Below are positions 42,577-50,516 of a DNA stretch of 64,000 bases, piece after piece (within the stretch, counting starts at the first letter, position 1; each line of letters opens with the position of its first letter). The position numbers and the translations under genes were made by a program. The notes below the pieces were generated by a model. It was given only the letters and a program-made list of their open reading frames with translations. It searched no databases and was not told where the DNA came from. The DNA lies in contig CAXULW010000010.1 in NCBI GenBank assembly GCA_964252015.1, positions 1 through 64,000 of the forward strand, given 5' to 3'. This stretch comes from CAXSBR01 sp964252015. Its GTDB lineage: Bacteria; Actinomycetota; Actinomycetes; Mycobacteriales; Jatrophihabitantaceae.

Positions 42577-43328
42577 CCGAGGCGATGTCAGCTGAGTTCG
42601 ACACGGTCGCAGCCTGGACAGCGTCGGTCGCGCACGACCTCGGACCCGAGTACTACGTGCCGGCCGGCTGCCGCGGCAGCGGAAGCCCGGCCGCGCTGGA
42701 ATGGATGGTCGGTGCCTTGCACCTGAGCGCCGCTGATCGGATGCTCGACTGCGGGGCCGGGGTCGGCGGCCCATCTGCATTCGCAGCGGACCGGGCCCAC
42801 GTGCGGCCCGTGCTGGCCGAGCCCGAGCCCGGCGCCTGCCGCGCGGCCCGCCGGCTGTTCGGTTTTCCGGTCGTGCAGGCCGACGCGGCCGCGCTCCCGT
42901 TACGCACCGATAGCTTCGACGTGGCCTGGTGTCTCGGCGTGCTCTGCACGACGACCGACCAGGCCGGCGTACTGGCCGAACTGCGCCGAGTCGTCGCCGA
43001 GGACGGCCGGCTCGGGCTGCTCGTGTTCACGGCCACCACGACCTACCTGCGCGTCCAGCCAGACGGCAACAACTTTCCGACACCGGACGGGCTGCGGCGG
43101 CTGCTGCGCGAAGCTGGTTGGGATATCGAAACGATGGCGCCGCCCACTGCGTTCAGCACTGAACCCGCCTCATGGCGGGACAAGGTTGCCACGATCGAAG
43201 CCGAGCTGGAGCGCCGACATCACGATGACCCGGCCTGGCGGTTGGCCCAGCAGCAGGCGAACCGGTTCGGGCAACTGCTGGCTTCCGAGCAGGTCGAGAA
43301 CGCACTGCTGGTCGCCCGGCCCGCCTGA
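42573..43328 (+). CDS. Class I SAM-dependent methyltransferase (coupled to MTHFR-like gene)
   Basis: 251 residues. Motif I is MLDCGAGVGGPSAF, an acidic residue follows in LAEPEP, and the post-II segment is FDVAWCLGVLCTT with LRRVVAEDGRLGLLVF after it. The layout matches UbiE-type or sterol/small-molecule methyltransferases. GTG 42573 overlaps the MTHFR-like stop, so the two proteins should be made together. The acceptor is unknown. It is not a corrinoid methyltransferase, so how folate-bound methyl would be used here is unclear. Confidence 0.86.
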   Translation: MTEAMSAEFDTVAAWTASVAHDLGPEYYVPAGCRGSGSPAALEWMVGALHLSAADRMLDCGAGVGGPSAFAADRAHVRPVLAEPEPGACRAARRLFGFPVVQADAAALPLRTDSFDVAWCLGVLCTTTDQAGVLAELRRVVAEDGRLGLLVFTATTTYLRVQPDGNNFPTPDGLRRLLREAGWDIETMAPPTAFSTEPASWRDKVATIEAELERRHHDDPAWRLAQQQANRFGQLLASEQVENALLVARPA

Positions 43329-43510
43329 GGTCGGCCAGGGCGGCGCACAGACGCGGGCCCCGCCCGTTGGACGTCGAACGACCGCGGGTGGACCGGTTTC
43401 GCGCAGGATTGCGCAATGGGGTGGGCTCGCATCTGGCGCGCGGGCAGCCGGCAGGTGGATTACGATCTTGAACCGGGTTGATGGTGGTCGTCCATGGTGG
43501 GAGGCACGTC

Positions 43511-44288
43511 GTGGATCTTGGGGCTAACGATGTCGACGGACCGGCATTGATAGCCGCGGGGCCGCGGCGGATCAGGCTGAACTGAACTCGGCCCTGTCGG
43601 GGCTAGCGGGGATCGTCACGGGTGCGGCCCCGCTGGCTGGGGTTCTCGAGCAGGTGGCGGGATTGGCGCAGAGTGCGATTCCGGGCGCTCAGGGTGTCGG
43701 GGTGTCGCTGCTTGAGGCAGACCGGCCGGCCACGGCGGTGGCCAGCGAGGATTTCGTGCGTGCGGTCGATGACGTGCAGTATTCGTGATGGAGGGGCCGT
43801 GTGTTACTGCGGCCGCACAGCGGCGCCCGATCAGGTCGGAGTCGTTGGCCAGTGATCCGTCGTGGCCACGTTTCCGCCCACGGGTCGCGCGGTTGGGCGT
43901 GCGGAGCTCGCTGTCCTTGCCGCTAATTGTCGGCGATCTGGTGGTCGGGGCGATGAACGTGTACTCCCGGCAGCGTGATGTGTTCGATGACCGCGCCGCG
44001 CACATGGGGGAGTTGTTTGCGGGCCGCGCGGCGGTGGCCGTGCGTAATGCACAGATCCTGGACCACGCCCGGGGATTGGCTGAGCAGTTGCAGACCGCAT
44101 TGATGTCGCGGGCGGTGATCGATCAGGCGGTGGGGATCCTCATGAGCCGCCGTGGCGCTACCTCGGCGGAGACGCTCGCCTCGTTGAAGCGGAAGAGCCA
44201 GTCGGGCAACGTGAAACTCAACATCTTGGCTCAGCAGCTAGTCGATGAGGCGGTGCACCGGGCCCGGGCCCGACACACTCGCCGCTGA
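43511..44288 (+). pseudogene. GAF-ANTAR regulator with two frameshifts
   Basis: Joined across frames, this is a normal GAF-plus-ANTAR RNA-binding antiterminator. GTG 43511 (GGGAGG upstream) starts VDLGANDVDGPALIAAG, then the frame is lost near 43565 and continues in another as AELNSALSGLAG up to VDDVQYS and stop TGA 43786. A third frame resumes at once with GPCVTAAAQRRPIRSESL, SSLSLPLIVGDLVVGAMNVYS, and an ANTAR tail (LMSRAVIDQAVGILMSRRGA). A single missing C at about 43786 (TCG-CTG-ATG to TCGTGATG) would explain the second break. Two separate breaks argue for real decay rather than a sequencing slip. Confidence 0.8.
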
Positions 44289-44410
44289 CGGTCGACGTCG
44301 TTGACGACCAGGACCTGGTCCGAAGGTAGAGCCTCGACCGGAAGCGCTCTGCTGGCTGTCGCGAGGTCCGGCGTCACGGCTAGAACGGCCAGATCCACAT
44401 CACCGGCCTA

Positions 44411-44672
44411 CAGCGCTCCGAGCCCTATCCCCGCGTTGCCGACCAGGAGTTCGAACATCTCGTTCCAGCGATCGCCGTCGACGGCTTGCCGGATCCGGCT
44501 CAGCGCGCTTCCCGCTGCTTCGTGCTGGCCGAGCGATCGCAACGCGCCTGCGACGTCGCTGTACCACGGACAGGCGGGCGCGCTGGTCGCGCTACAGGAA
44601 GCAGCTGAGCCAGTCGACCGCCCGTCGGGCGAGGTCCTCGGCCTGTTCAGTGCGGTCGACCATCCTCACACC
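44411..44672 (-). pseudogene. Remnant of a helical (TPR-like) regulator C-terminus
   Basis: A frame running to TAG 44411 reads CPWYSDVAGALRSLGQHEAA, LSRIRQAVDGDRWNEMFELL and VGNAGIGLGAL, a helical repeat-like protein end. The upstream part (TEQAEDLARRAVDWLSCF) lies in a different frame and meets a stop. It has no start codon in frame. Family assignment beyond helical repeat is not possible. Confidence 0.35.
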
Positions 44673-44750
44673 CCGAACTTACGGTTGCGCGTACGACCGT
44701 CGGTGGGGACCCTCACCCCTCCCGTCAGGCCGAGGCAACCGGGCTTCCAG

Positions 44751-45641
44751 TCAACCGCGCGCTCGCTCGACTGGGCGTGTTGCCGACACTGGGCGTGTTG
44801 CCGACACCCAGCGAAAAACCGCGCGCATGGCGACCGACCCGTCTGCGGCGGTGTACGGGGTCAGCGCGCCGCGCACGGCCTGCGTGGCGCGATCCCGACC
44901 GGCGTCCTCGACCGCGCGGGTGCCGCCGGCCGAGCTGAGCAGCGTGTGCACCGCGATGTCGACGTCGGGGTAAGCCCACACGCACTCGACCTCGCCGCGG
45001 GCCAGTTCGTGCAGGCCGGCTTTCGCCAGCGCCTGCTCGTAATTGCCCGGCGCGGCCAGCGCGTAGGGCGCGTGGTCACCGGCGCGCTGCGGCGGGCTGA
45101 GCGGGCTCATGGCGTCGTGCACCACGGTGGTCTCGGACCGTTCGGGTGCGGCGAAGAAACTGGCCACGAGCACGCCGCCGGGACGGATCACCCGCGCCGC
45201 CTCGGCCACGGCGGCGACGGGGTCGGCCGCGAACTGTAAGGCATTCACGGCGGTAACGACGTCGAAGCCGGCGTCTGATCCGGCAGCGTCTGATCCGGCA
45301 GGCCGAACTCCCGCGTCGGGGAACGGCAGGAACTGCAGGTCGGCGAGGTGCAGGTCAGCGCTCGGTTCGGCCTCCGCGGCCAGCGCGAGCATGCCGGGCA
45401 CCACGTCCACACCGTGGACGCTCGCGCCACGCGCGCGGGCCAGGCGCAGCACCAGCCCGGTGCCACAACCCACGTCGAGCAGGCGCCGTCCGTCGAGGCC
45501 ACCCAAGGTGCTGGCCGCGGCGTCGAGCACCGCCTCGAACAACGGCCGGTTGTGGGGCTCGGCGTAGCGCGCCCAGGCCTGCGGATCGCTGCTCCACAGC
45601 CGTTGCTGGGTCAGCGCGGCCGGTGACAGTCCAGCAGTCAT
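44751..45641 (-). CDS. Class I SAM-dependent methyltransferase
   Basis: 296 residues from ATG 45641 (GAGGAGGAG upstream). Motif I is LLDVGCGTGLVLRLARARG, acidic Asp in VDVVPGM, motif II region GFDVVTAVNALQFAADPVAAVAEAARVIRPGGVLVASFF. It resembles the Methyltransf_11 group. Two in-frame duplications stand out: GSDAAGSDAG from a 15-bp repeat near 45270-45300, and VSATRPVSATRPV at the C-terminus from an 18-bp repeat near 44777-44812. It lies 37 bp downstream of the FAD oxidase on the same strand. Confidence 0.9.
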   Translation of the reverse strand: MTAGLSPAALTQQRLWSSDPQAWARYAEPHNRPLFEAVLDAAASTLGGLDGRRLLDVGCGTGLVLRLARARGASVHGVDVVPGMLALAAEAEPSADLHLADLQFLPFPDAGVRPAGSDAAGSDAGFDVVTAVNALQFAADPVAAVAEAARVIRPGGVLVASFFAAPERSETTVVHDAMSPLSPPQRAGDHAPYALAAPGNYEQALAKAGLHELARGEVECVWAYPDVDIAVHTLLSSAGGTRAVEDAGRDRATQAVRGALTPYTAADGSVAMRAVFRWVSATRPVSATRPVERARG

Positions 45642-45678
45642 GACCTCTCCTCCTCGCGCGAGCGCTCATCGCCTGCGC

Positions 45679-47052
45679 TCACGCGGGCACCGGCAGCACG
45701 TTCTGGTTCAAGCGGAACATGTTGTCCGGGTCCCACTGTGCCTTGACCGCCTGGAGGCGGCGCAGCGTCGTCCCGTAGGCGGTCCCGCCGCTGTCCCAAT
45801 CATCAGCCTCCATGAAGTTCGAGTACGCGCCGCCGCTGGCGAACGGGGCGATGGCGGCGTAGGTCTCCCGCACCCAGGCCACCTCGCGCTCGCTGTCGGC
45901 CGGGTCGGTCCAGCTGGCCGGCACGTTGAGCAGCCAGGCCGCGTTGCGGTGCGGGAACGCCGTGTCCGCCGCGCCGACCCGGTTGATGGCGCCGCCCATT
46001 GACAGCAGTTCCACTTGAGTGAGTGGCGACCCCAGGCTGCGCCCGCGCTCGACCAGGACGGCGGCGAGCTCGTCGGACAGCTCATTGGCGAAGGTTGCCT
46101 TCACGTACGAACGCAGGCCGGGCCCGAACTCGACATCGCCGGCGCGCTGGATGTCGAGAAAGTCGACCACGTCGATCGTGGTCACCTCGGCCCGCAGTTC
46201 GGCGCGGATGCCTGCCAGCACCGCGCGTCCCTCTTCGATGTCGCCGGACCACTCGATCACGGACATGAGCCCCGGCTCGCCGACCAGGTGCTCAGCCATC
46301 CACGGCCGCACGGGCGCCTTGCGCACGAAACTGGTCCACAGCAGCTCGTCCGGAGCGTCAACCATCGTCCGTTGCGCATGGGCCACCACCTCGGGCAGCT
46401 CGGTGAGCTGGCTGAAGCTGGCCAGAACGACCAGCTGCCTAAGGGAGTACAGCGCGAACTCGAACTCGACGACGACGCCGAAGTTGCCGCCCCCTCCGCG
46501 CAGAGCCCAGAACAGGTCGGCGTTCTCGTCCGCGTCCGCACGCACGTGCTCCCCTTCGGCGGTGACCAGCGTCGCCGCGACGAGGCTGTCGATGGTCAGC
46601 CCGAACCGTCGCATCAGCCGTCCGACACCGCCGCCGAGGGTCAGCCCACCAGCACCGGTGTGCGAGATGACGCCGGCCGGCACGACCAGGCCGTGCTCCT
46701 GCGCCGCCTGGTCGACCTGACCGAGCAGGGCACCTCCCTGCACGTACGCGCGCTTGCGTTCAGGGTCGACGCGGACGCCGTTCATCAGCCCCAGGTCGAC
46801 GACCAGGCCGTCGTCGCACACGCTGAAGCCGGGCAGGCTGTGGCCTCCCCCGCGCACCGCGATCCGCAGGTCCTCCCGGCGGGCGAAGGCGATCGCCGCC
46901 GCGACGTCGGTCGGTCCGGTGCACCGGGCGATGACGGCCGGGCGCCGGTCGTGCAGCACGTTCCACACCCGACGCGCCTGGTCGTAGCTCGGATCGGCCG
47001 CCGTGATGACCGCACCGCCGAAACCGGGGATCGAACGCGACATGACCGTCAT
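45679..47052 (-). CDS. BBE-type FAD oxidase, monocovalent
   Basis: 457 residues. His71 in RGGGHSL is the covalent FAD site; the second attachment Cys of bicovalent relatives is missing (GVISHTGAGG where they have GxCxxVGxGG). FAD pyrophosphate contacts are in LTLGGGVGRLMRRFGL and LRGGGGNFGVVVEFEF; the C-terminal BBE tail is DPDNMFRLNQNVLP. It resembles 6-hydroxynicotine oxidase/GilR-type enzymes. ATG 47052 has AGGAGG six bases upstream. It is divergent from a MarR gene across an AT-rich palindromic operator, and so is probably repressed by that MarR. Confidence 0.92.
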   Translation of the reverse strand: MTVMSRSIPGFGGAVITAADPSYDQARRVWNVLHDRRPAVIARCTGPTDVAAAIAFARREDLRIAVRGGGHSLPGFSVCDDGLVVDLGLMNGVRVDPERKRAYVQGGALLGQVDQAAQEHGLVVPAGVISHTGAGGLTLGGGVGRLMRRFGLTIDSLVAATLVTAEGEHVRADADENADLFWALRGGGGNFGVVVEFEFALYSLRQLVVLASFSQLTELPEVVAHAQRTMVDAPDELLWTSFVRKAPVRPWMAEHLVGEPGLMSVIEWSGDIEEGRAVLAGIRAELRAEVTTIDVVDFLDIQRAGDVEFGPGLRSYVKATFANELSDELAAVLVERGRSLGSPLTQVELLSMGGAINRVGAADTAFPHRNAAWLLNVPASWTDPADSEREVAWVRETYAAIAPFASGGAYSNFMEADDWDSGGTAYGTTLRRLQAVKAQWDPDNMFRLNQNVLPVPA

Positions 47053-47068
47053 CTGATGCCTCCTGATT

Positions 47069-47102
47069 TAGCTATAACTTTATAGCTATCGACTTATAGC
47101 TA
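47069..47102. promoter_or_regulatory. MarR operator: TAGCTATA / TATAGCTA palindrome
   Basis: A perfect inverted repeat, TAGCTATA (47069-47076) and TATAGCTA (47081-47088), with a further TATAGCTA at 47095-47102. It is strikingly AT-rich in a GC-rich genome and lies between the divergent oxidase and marR genes. Confidence 0.82.
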
Positions 47103-47142
47103 CCATGAACGGGTCGCGCTCGCAATACCCGCGGAGGACTCC

Positions 47143-47595
47143 ATGCCCAGCCGACCGCAGACCGCTCGCCAACTGGCCGTCGTCCTGCACGACCTGGCCT
47201 GGCTGTTGCCCCGCACGGTCGGGGCGGAGGCGGCGCGCGCCGACCCACTGCCCACGTCAGAACTCGAGGTGATGCGGTTGCTGGCCCGACGCCCCGGGCT
47301 GAGCGTGAACGAGGTCGCCCGCGAGCTCGGATTGCGTCCCAACAACGTCAGCGTGGTGGTGCGGAACCTGCAAGCGCGCGGCGTGCTGCGGCGCGTGCCG
47401 GACGCCAGCGACCGGCGCATCGTCCGACTGGAGCCGACCGCCGCCGCGCTGGCCGCCCGCGAACGCCGCGAACGGTCGTGGGGAGCACAGTTGGCCGAGG
47501 TGCTCGACGGGCTGTCCGCGGCCGACCGCGCCGCGCTCACCACCGCCGTGCCGGCGCTGCACCACCTGGCCGAAGCGCTGTCGTCCGAGGCGTGA
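47143..47595 (+). CDS. MarR family transcriptional regulator
   Basis: 150 residues with a winged helix: SELEVMRLLARRPGLSVNEVARELGLRPNNVSVVVRNLQARGVLRRVPDASDRRIVRLEPT, including the family's DRR wing. Helices at both ends form the dimer. ATG 47143 has GCGGAGG upstream. It probably represses itself and the divergent BBE oxidase/methyltransferase pair through the TATAGCTA palindrome, and releases on binding a phenolic or flavin substrate, as is usual for the family. Confidence 0.92.
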   Translation: MPSRPQTARQLAVVLHDLAWLLPRTVGAEAARADPLPTSELEVMRLLARRPGLSVNEVARELGLRPNNVSVVVRNLQARGVLRRVPDASDRRIVRLEPTAAALAARERRERSWGAQLAEVLDGLSAADRAALTTAVPALHHLAEALSSEA

Positions 47596-47661
47596 CCCGC
47601 GCAGCCAATCGGCCAACCTGGACAACCACCCGGCCCCGTCTCTACGCTGCAACGAAAGTTT

Positions 47662-47678
47662 GTTTCACCATACGAGAA
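47662..47678 (+). promoter_or_regulatory. Operator-like 17-mer, copy 6 (HbpS/PanE-like operon)
   Basis: GTTTCACCATACGAGAA, ending 29 bases before the start of the double HbpS-domain gene. It differs from copy 3 only at the first base and in the central three bases, although the MarR gene and about 15 kb of unrelated genes lie between this locus and the IclR island. Confidence 0.68.
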
Positions 47679-47707
47679 CGCTGGCCATCAGAGAACGGAG
47701 CTGTCTC

Positions 47708-48712
47708 GTGCCCGACCGACATCATCCCGATCAACACCCGCGCGACCTGGCCCTCGACGAGGCCCGCGAGCTGGTACGGCGGGCCGTCGACAAGGGCGCG
47801 CAGCTCGGCCTGCGCGGCGGGGTCGCCGTCGTCGGGGCCAGCGGTGCGCTGATCACGGCCTCGCGGCTCGACCACGGGGGCGCCGGCGGCATGGGCCGGG
47901 CGCGCTCGAAGGCGTGGATCTCGGCCACCCAGCAGATCCCCAGCACCGAGCACCTGCACCGGATGACCACGATCGCCGCTCCGGTTGCGGCCGGGTTCGC
48001 GGCGGTCTCCCCGGAGGCGGTGTTCCCCGGCGCCGGCGGCATGCCGATCGTCCGCGACGGAGCCGTCGTCGCGGGCATCGCCGCGTCCGGCTCGACCGTC
48101 AGCCCGTTCTTCCCGGCCGACGTCGCCCCCGAGGTGGTGAGCGCCGACGGCCAGCCGGCCAACCCCGAGGATCTGTTGATCGCCTACGCCCTGGGCCTGC
48201 CGTACGTCGGCCAACACGGTGACGACGCGGCGCGCTGGAAGCTGCGGTTCGGCGATCTCGTCGTGTCCCCGCAGGACAGCCTGGGCATGGCCCCGGCCCC
48301 GGCGGCGCTCGACCAGCCCGAGCTGGCCTGGGCCCGCGCGGTGGCCGACCGGGTGCTCAGCGAGGCCAGCACGCGGGGCGTCGCGGTCGCGGTGAGCGTG
48401 GTCGACCGGGGCGGGGATCCGATACAGCAGGACCGGGCCGACGACGCCGTCGCCGCCTCGGCCGCGGTGTCCCTGGCCACGGCCGTCACGGCCGCGTTGT
48501 ATGGGTGTGACAGCGACGAGGTCCCCCGCCGCTACGGCGACGCCCTCGATCAGCTGCAGGCGTTGCACCCGGCCCCGCTGCTGTTCGTGCCCGGCGGCGT
48601 GCCCGTTGTCGTGCAGGGCCGGGTCGTGGGCGCGGTCGGCGTCGGCGGTCCCCCGCCCGGGCTGGCGGCGGAGATAGCCACTGCGGCCCTGTCGGCCGGG
48701 GCACCGTCATGA
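47708..48712 (+). CDS. Tandem HbpS/GlcG-like (DUF336) two-domain protein
   Basis: 334 residues from GTG 47708 (GGAG upstream). Two HbpS/GlcG domains (PF03928) follow one another. The first begins LALDEARELVRRAVDKGAQL and contains GAGGMPIVRDGAVVAGIAASGST; the second begins ELAWARAVADRVLSEASTRGVAVAVSVVDRGGDPIQQDRADDA and contains VPGGVPVVVQGRVVGAVGVGG. Single-domain relatives bind haem or accompany glycolate and diol catabolism; fused pairs are less usual. The stop overlaps the PanE-like start (ATGA). It is first in an operon with an operator copy upstream. Confidence 0.88.
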   Translation: MPDRHHPDQHPRDLALDEARELVRRAVDKGAQLGLRGGVAVVGASGALITASRLDHGGAGGMGRARSKAWISATQQIPSTEHLHRMTTIAAPVAAGFAAVSPEAVFPGAGGMPIVRDGAVVAGIAASGSTVSPFFPADVAPEVVSADGQPANPEDLLIAYALGLPYVGQHGDDAARWKLRFGDLVVSPQDSLGMAPAPAALDQPELAWARAVADRVLSEASTRGVAVAVSVVDRGGDPIQQDRADDAVAASAAVSLATAVTAALYGCDSDEVPRRYGDALDQLQALHPAPLLFVPGGVPVVVQGRVVGAVGVGGPPPGLAAEIATAALSAGAPS

Positions 48713-49749
48713 CCGCCGGCGGACCCGACGGCGGGACCGGCGGCCCGAGCTACGACGGACCGGACGGCGGGACCGGCGGCCCGAGCGCCGGCGGCCCGAG
48801 CGCCGGCGGCGAACCGACCGTGCGGGTCGCGGTGCTGGGTTGCGGGGCGATCGGCAGCCTGTACGCCGCGCACCTGGCCCGGCGGCCCGAGGTCGAGGTG
48901 TGGGCGGTCGACCCGTGGGTCGAGCAGGTCGAGGCGATCGAGCAGCACGGCCTCACCGTCACCGGGTTGGCCCAGTTCACCGCCGCGGTGCACGCGCGCA
49001 CGGACGCGGGCGAACTCCCCCGGTGCGACTTCGGGATCGTGGCCACGAAGGCGCAGCACACGTTGGCCGCGGTGGAGGCGGCGCGAGACGCCCTCGCCGG
49101 CGCCGCCGTGGTGAGCGTGCAGAACGGCCTCGGCAACGAGGAGGTCATCGCCCAGCTGCTGCCGAACGTCATACGCGGCAGCATCGTCACCGCCGGCGCG
49201 GTGACCTCGCCCGGCACGGTGCGTTACGACGCGCCCGGGGATTCCTCGTTCGGCCCGTTCGAGCCGCGATCGGCCGACCCGGATCGCATCGCGCAGCTGG
49301 CCGACCTGCTCACCCGGGCCGGCCTGGTCACGCACGCACTCGCCGACGCCCGCGGACCGCAGTGGACCAAAGTGGTCTTCAACTCGGCCACCAGCCCGCT
49401 CTCGGCCCTGACCGGACTCTCGGTCGGCCAGGTGTGCACCGACCCGGCCCTGCTGGCCCAGGTCGACCGGCTGATCGAGGAGGCCCTGGCCGTCTGCGCG
49501 GCCGAGGGCATCGGGCTCACCCGATCCCCGAACGACTCGGTGCAGGAGGCGATCCAGGAGGCGTTCTGGCACCGGCCGAGCATGTTGCAGGACGTGTTGG
49601 CCCATCGGCCGACCGAGATCGACGTGCTCAACGGCGGCGTCGCCGCTGCGGGTCGCCGGGTCGGCGTCGCGACCCCGTTGCACGACGCAATGGTCGCCTT
49701 GGTGCACGGCCTCGAGTCCTCGTGGTCACCGGACGCCGCCGGCCACTGA
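48709..49749 (+). CDS. Ketopantoate reductase (PanE/ApbA)-family dehydrogenase
   Basis: 346 residues. After a Gly/Pro/Ser/Asp-rich head (1-35) made of tandem repeats (GGPDGGTGGPS, AGGPSAGG), the Rossmann motif VLGCGAIGSLYAAHLA begins at about 40, then VATKAQHT, SVQNGLGNEE and the C-terminal helical domain with Lys in WTKVVFNSATSPLSALT and Glu in RPTEIDVLNG. It keeps the catalytic Lys and Glu of ketopantoate reductase. Given the operon partner, it more probably reduces another 2-oxo acid in catabolism than makes pantoate; that is an inference. ATG 48709 overlaps the preceding stop. Confidence 0.88.
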   Translation: MTAGGPDGGTGGPSYDGPDGGTGGPSAGGPSAGGEPTVRVAVLGCGAIGSLYAAHLARRPEVEVWAVDPWVEQVEAIEQHGLTVTGLAQFTAAVHARTDAGELPRCDFGIVATKAQHTLAAVEAARDALAGAAVVSVQNGLGNEEVIAQLLPNVIRGSIVTAGAVTSPGTVRYDAPGDSSFGPFEPRSADPDRIAQLADLLTRAGLVTHALADARGPQWTKVVFNSATSPLSALTGLSVGQVCTDPALLAQVDRLIEEALAVCAAEGIGLTRSPNDSVQEAIQEAFWHRPSMLQDVLAHRPTEIDVLNGGVAAAGRRVGVATPLHDAMVALVHGLESSWSPDAAGH

Positions 49750-49775
49750 GACGCCGATCAGAACGGCGGGGCGTC
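49750..49775. terminator. Weak bidirectional hairpin
   Basis: GACGCC (49750-49755) pairs with GGCGTC (49770-49775), with an inner GCCG/CGGC option, between convergent stop codons at 49749 and 49774. Short stem and no T-run, so only tentative. Confidence 0.35.
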
Positions 49776-50400
49776 AGATCTGCGCGGACCGGCCGACCTC
49801 GAGCCGGTGCACTGTCTTGCCGCCGGTCAGGCCGTCGAGCATGCCCGCGTACTTGGCCGGGTCGGTGGTCTCGCCCTCGTGGATCGGGACGGCGACGCGG
49901 GGGGCCACCGTCAGCACGTAGTCGATGGCCTCGGACAACTTGAGCCACGGGCCGTCGATGGCCACGGCCAGCACATCTACGTCCTGCGTCGGCACGAAGA
50001 ACGAATCGCCGGGATGTAGCAGGGCGCCGTCGTCGAACAGGTAGGCCGCGTTGGTACAGCCTGGGATGTCGCCGTACACGGCGGCGTGCATCCCACCGAG
50101 CACGTCGACCGTCGTCGCCCCGAACGTCAGCCGGTCACCCACCTGCGCCACCGTGTGGTCGGGCAGACCGGTCACCGCGGCGTCGGTATCGGAATCCACG
50201 AAGACCGCAGCGCGTGGGTTCGCGGCCAGCACCTGGCGCAAGCGATCAACGTCGAGGTGGTCCGGGTGCTGATGGGTGACCAGCACGGCGTCCACGTCGG
50301 TCACGCCGTCGACGCTCGTCATGTTCCCCGGATCGACCAGGAGCCGCGCCGTGTCGGTCTCGACGAGCAGCCCGGCGTGGCCCAGGTGGGTGAGGTGCAT
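49774..50400 (-). CDS. Metallo-beta-lactamase-fold hydrolase (UlaG-like)
   Basis: 208 residues from ATG 50400. Metal ligands are seen in THQHPDHLD (His43, His45, Asp47, His48), and later Asp and His in LLHPGDSFF and VPIHEG. The opening HLTHLGHAGLLVETDTARLLVDPG is typical of UlaG/L-ascorbate lactonase-like and YfkD-type proteins. A longer frame to 50487 adds non-conserved sequence. It may hydrolyse a lactone. The divergent region to the monooxygenase holds operator copy 7. Confidence 0.87.
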   Translation of the reverse strand: MHLTHLGHAGLLVETDTARLLVDPGNMTSVDGVTDVDAVLVTHQHPDHLDVDRLRQVLAANPRAAVFVDSDTDAAVTGLPDHTVAQVGDRLTFGATTVDVLGGMHAAVYGDIPGCTNAAYLFDDGALLHPGDSFFVPTQDVDVLAVAIDGPWLKLSEAIDYVLTVAPRVAVPIHEGETTDPAKYAGMLDGLTGGKTVHRLEVGRSAQI

Positions 50401-50467
50401 GACCGCTCCGATCGGTTGGGGGCTGACAGCAGCCGCGCCTCGTCGTAGAGTCACGGGACGAAAGTCG

Positions 50468-50484
50468 TTATCACTCAATGAAAC
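50468..50484 (-). promoter_or_regulatory. Operator-like 17-mer, copy 7 (metallo-hydrolase / monooxygenase region)
   Basis: Minus-strand GTTTCATTGAGTGATAA, the most divergent copy (GATAA in place of GAGAA). It lies 67 bases before the hydrolase start and 32 before the monooxygenase start. A second TGAAAC follows at 50496-50501. Confidence 0.5.
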
Positions 50485-50516
50485 CATATGCTCGTTGAAA
50501 CCGTAGAGGGGTATTC

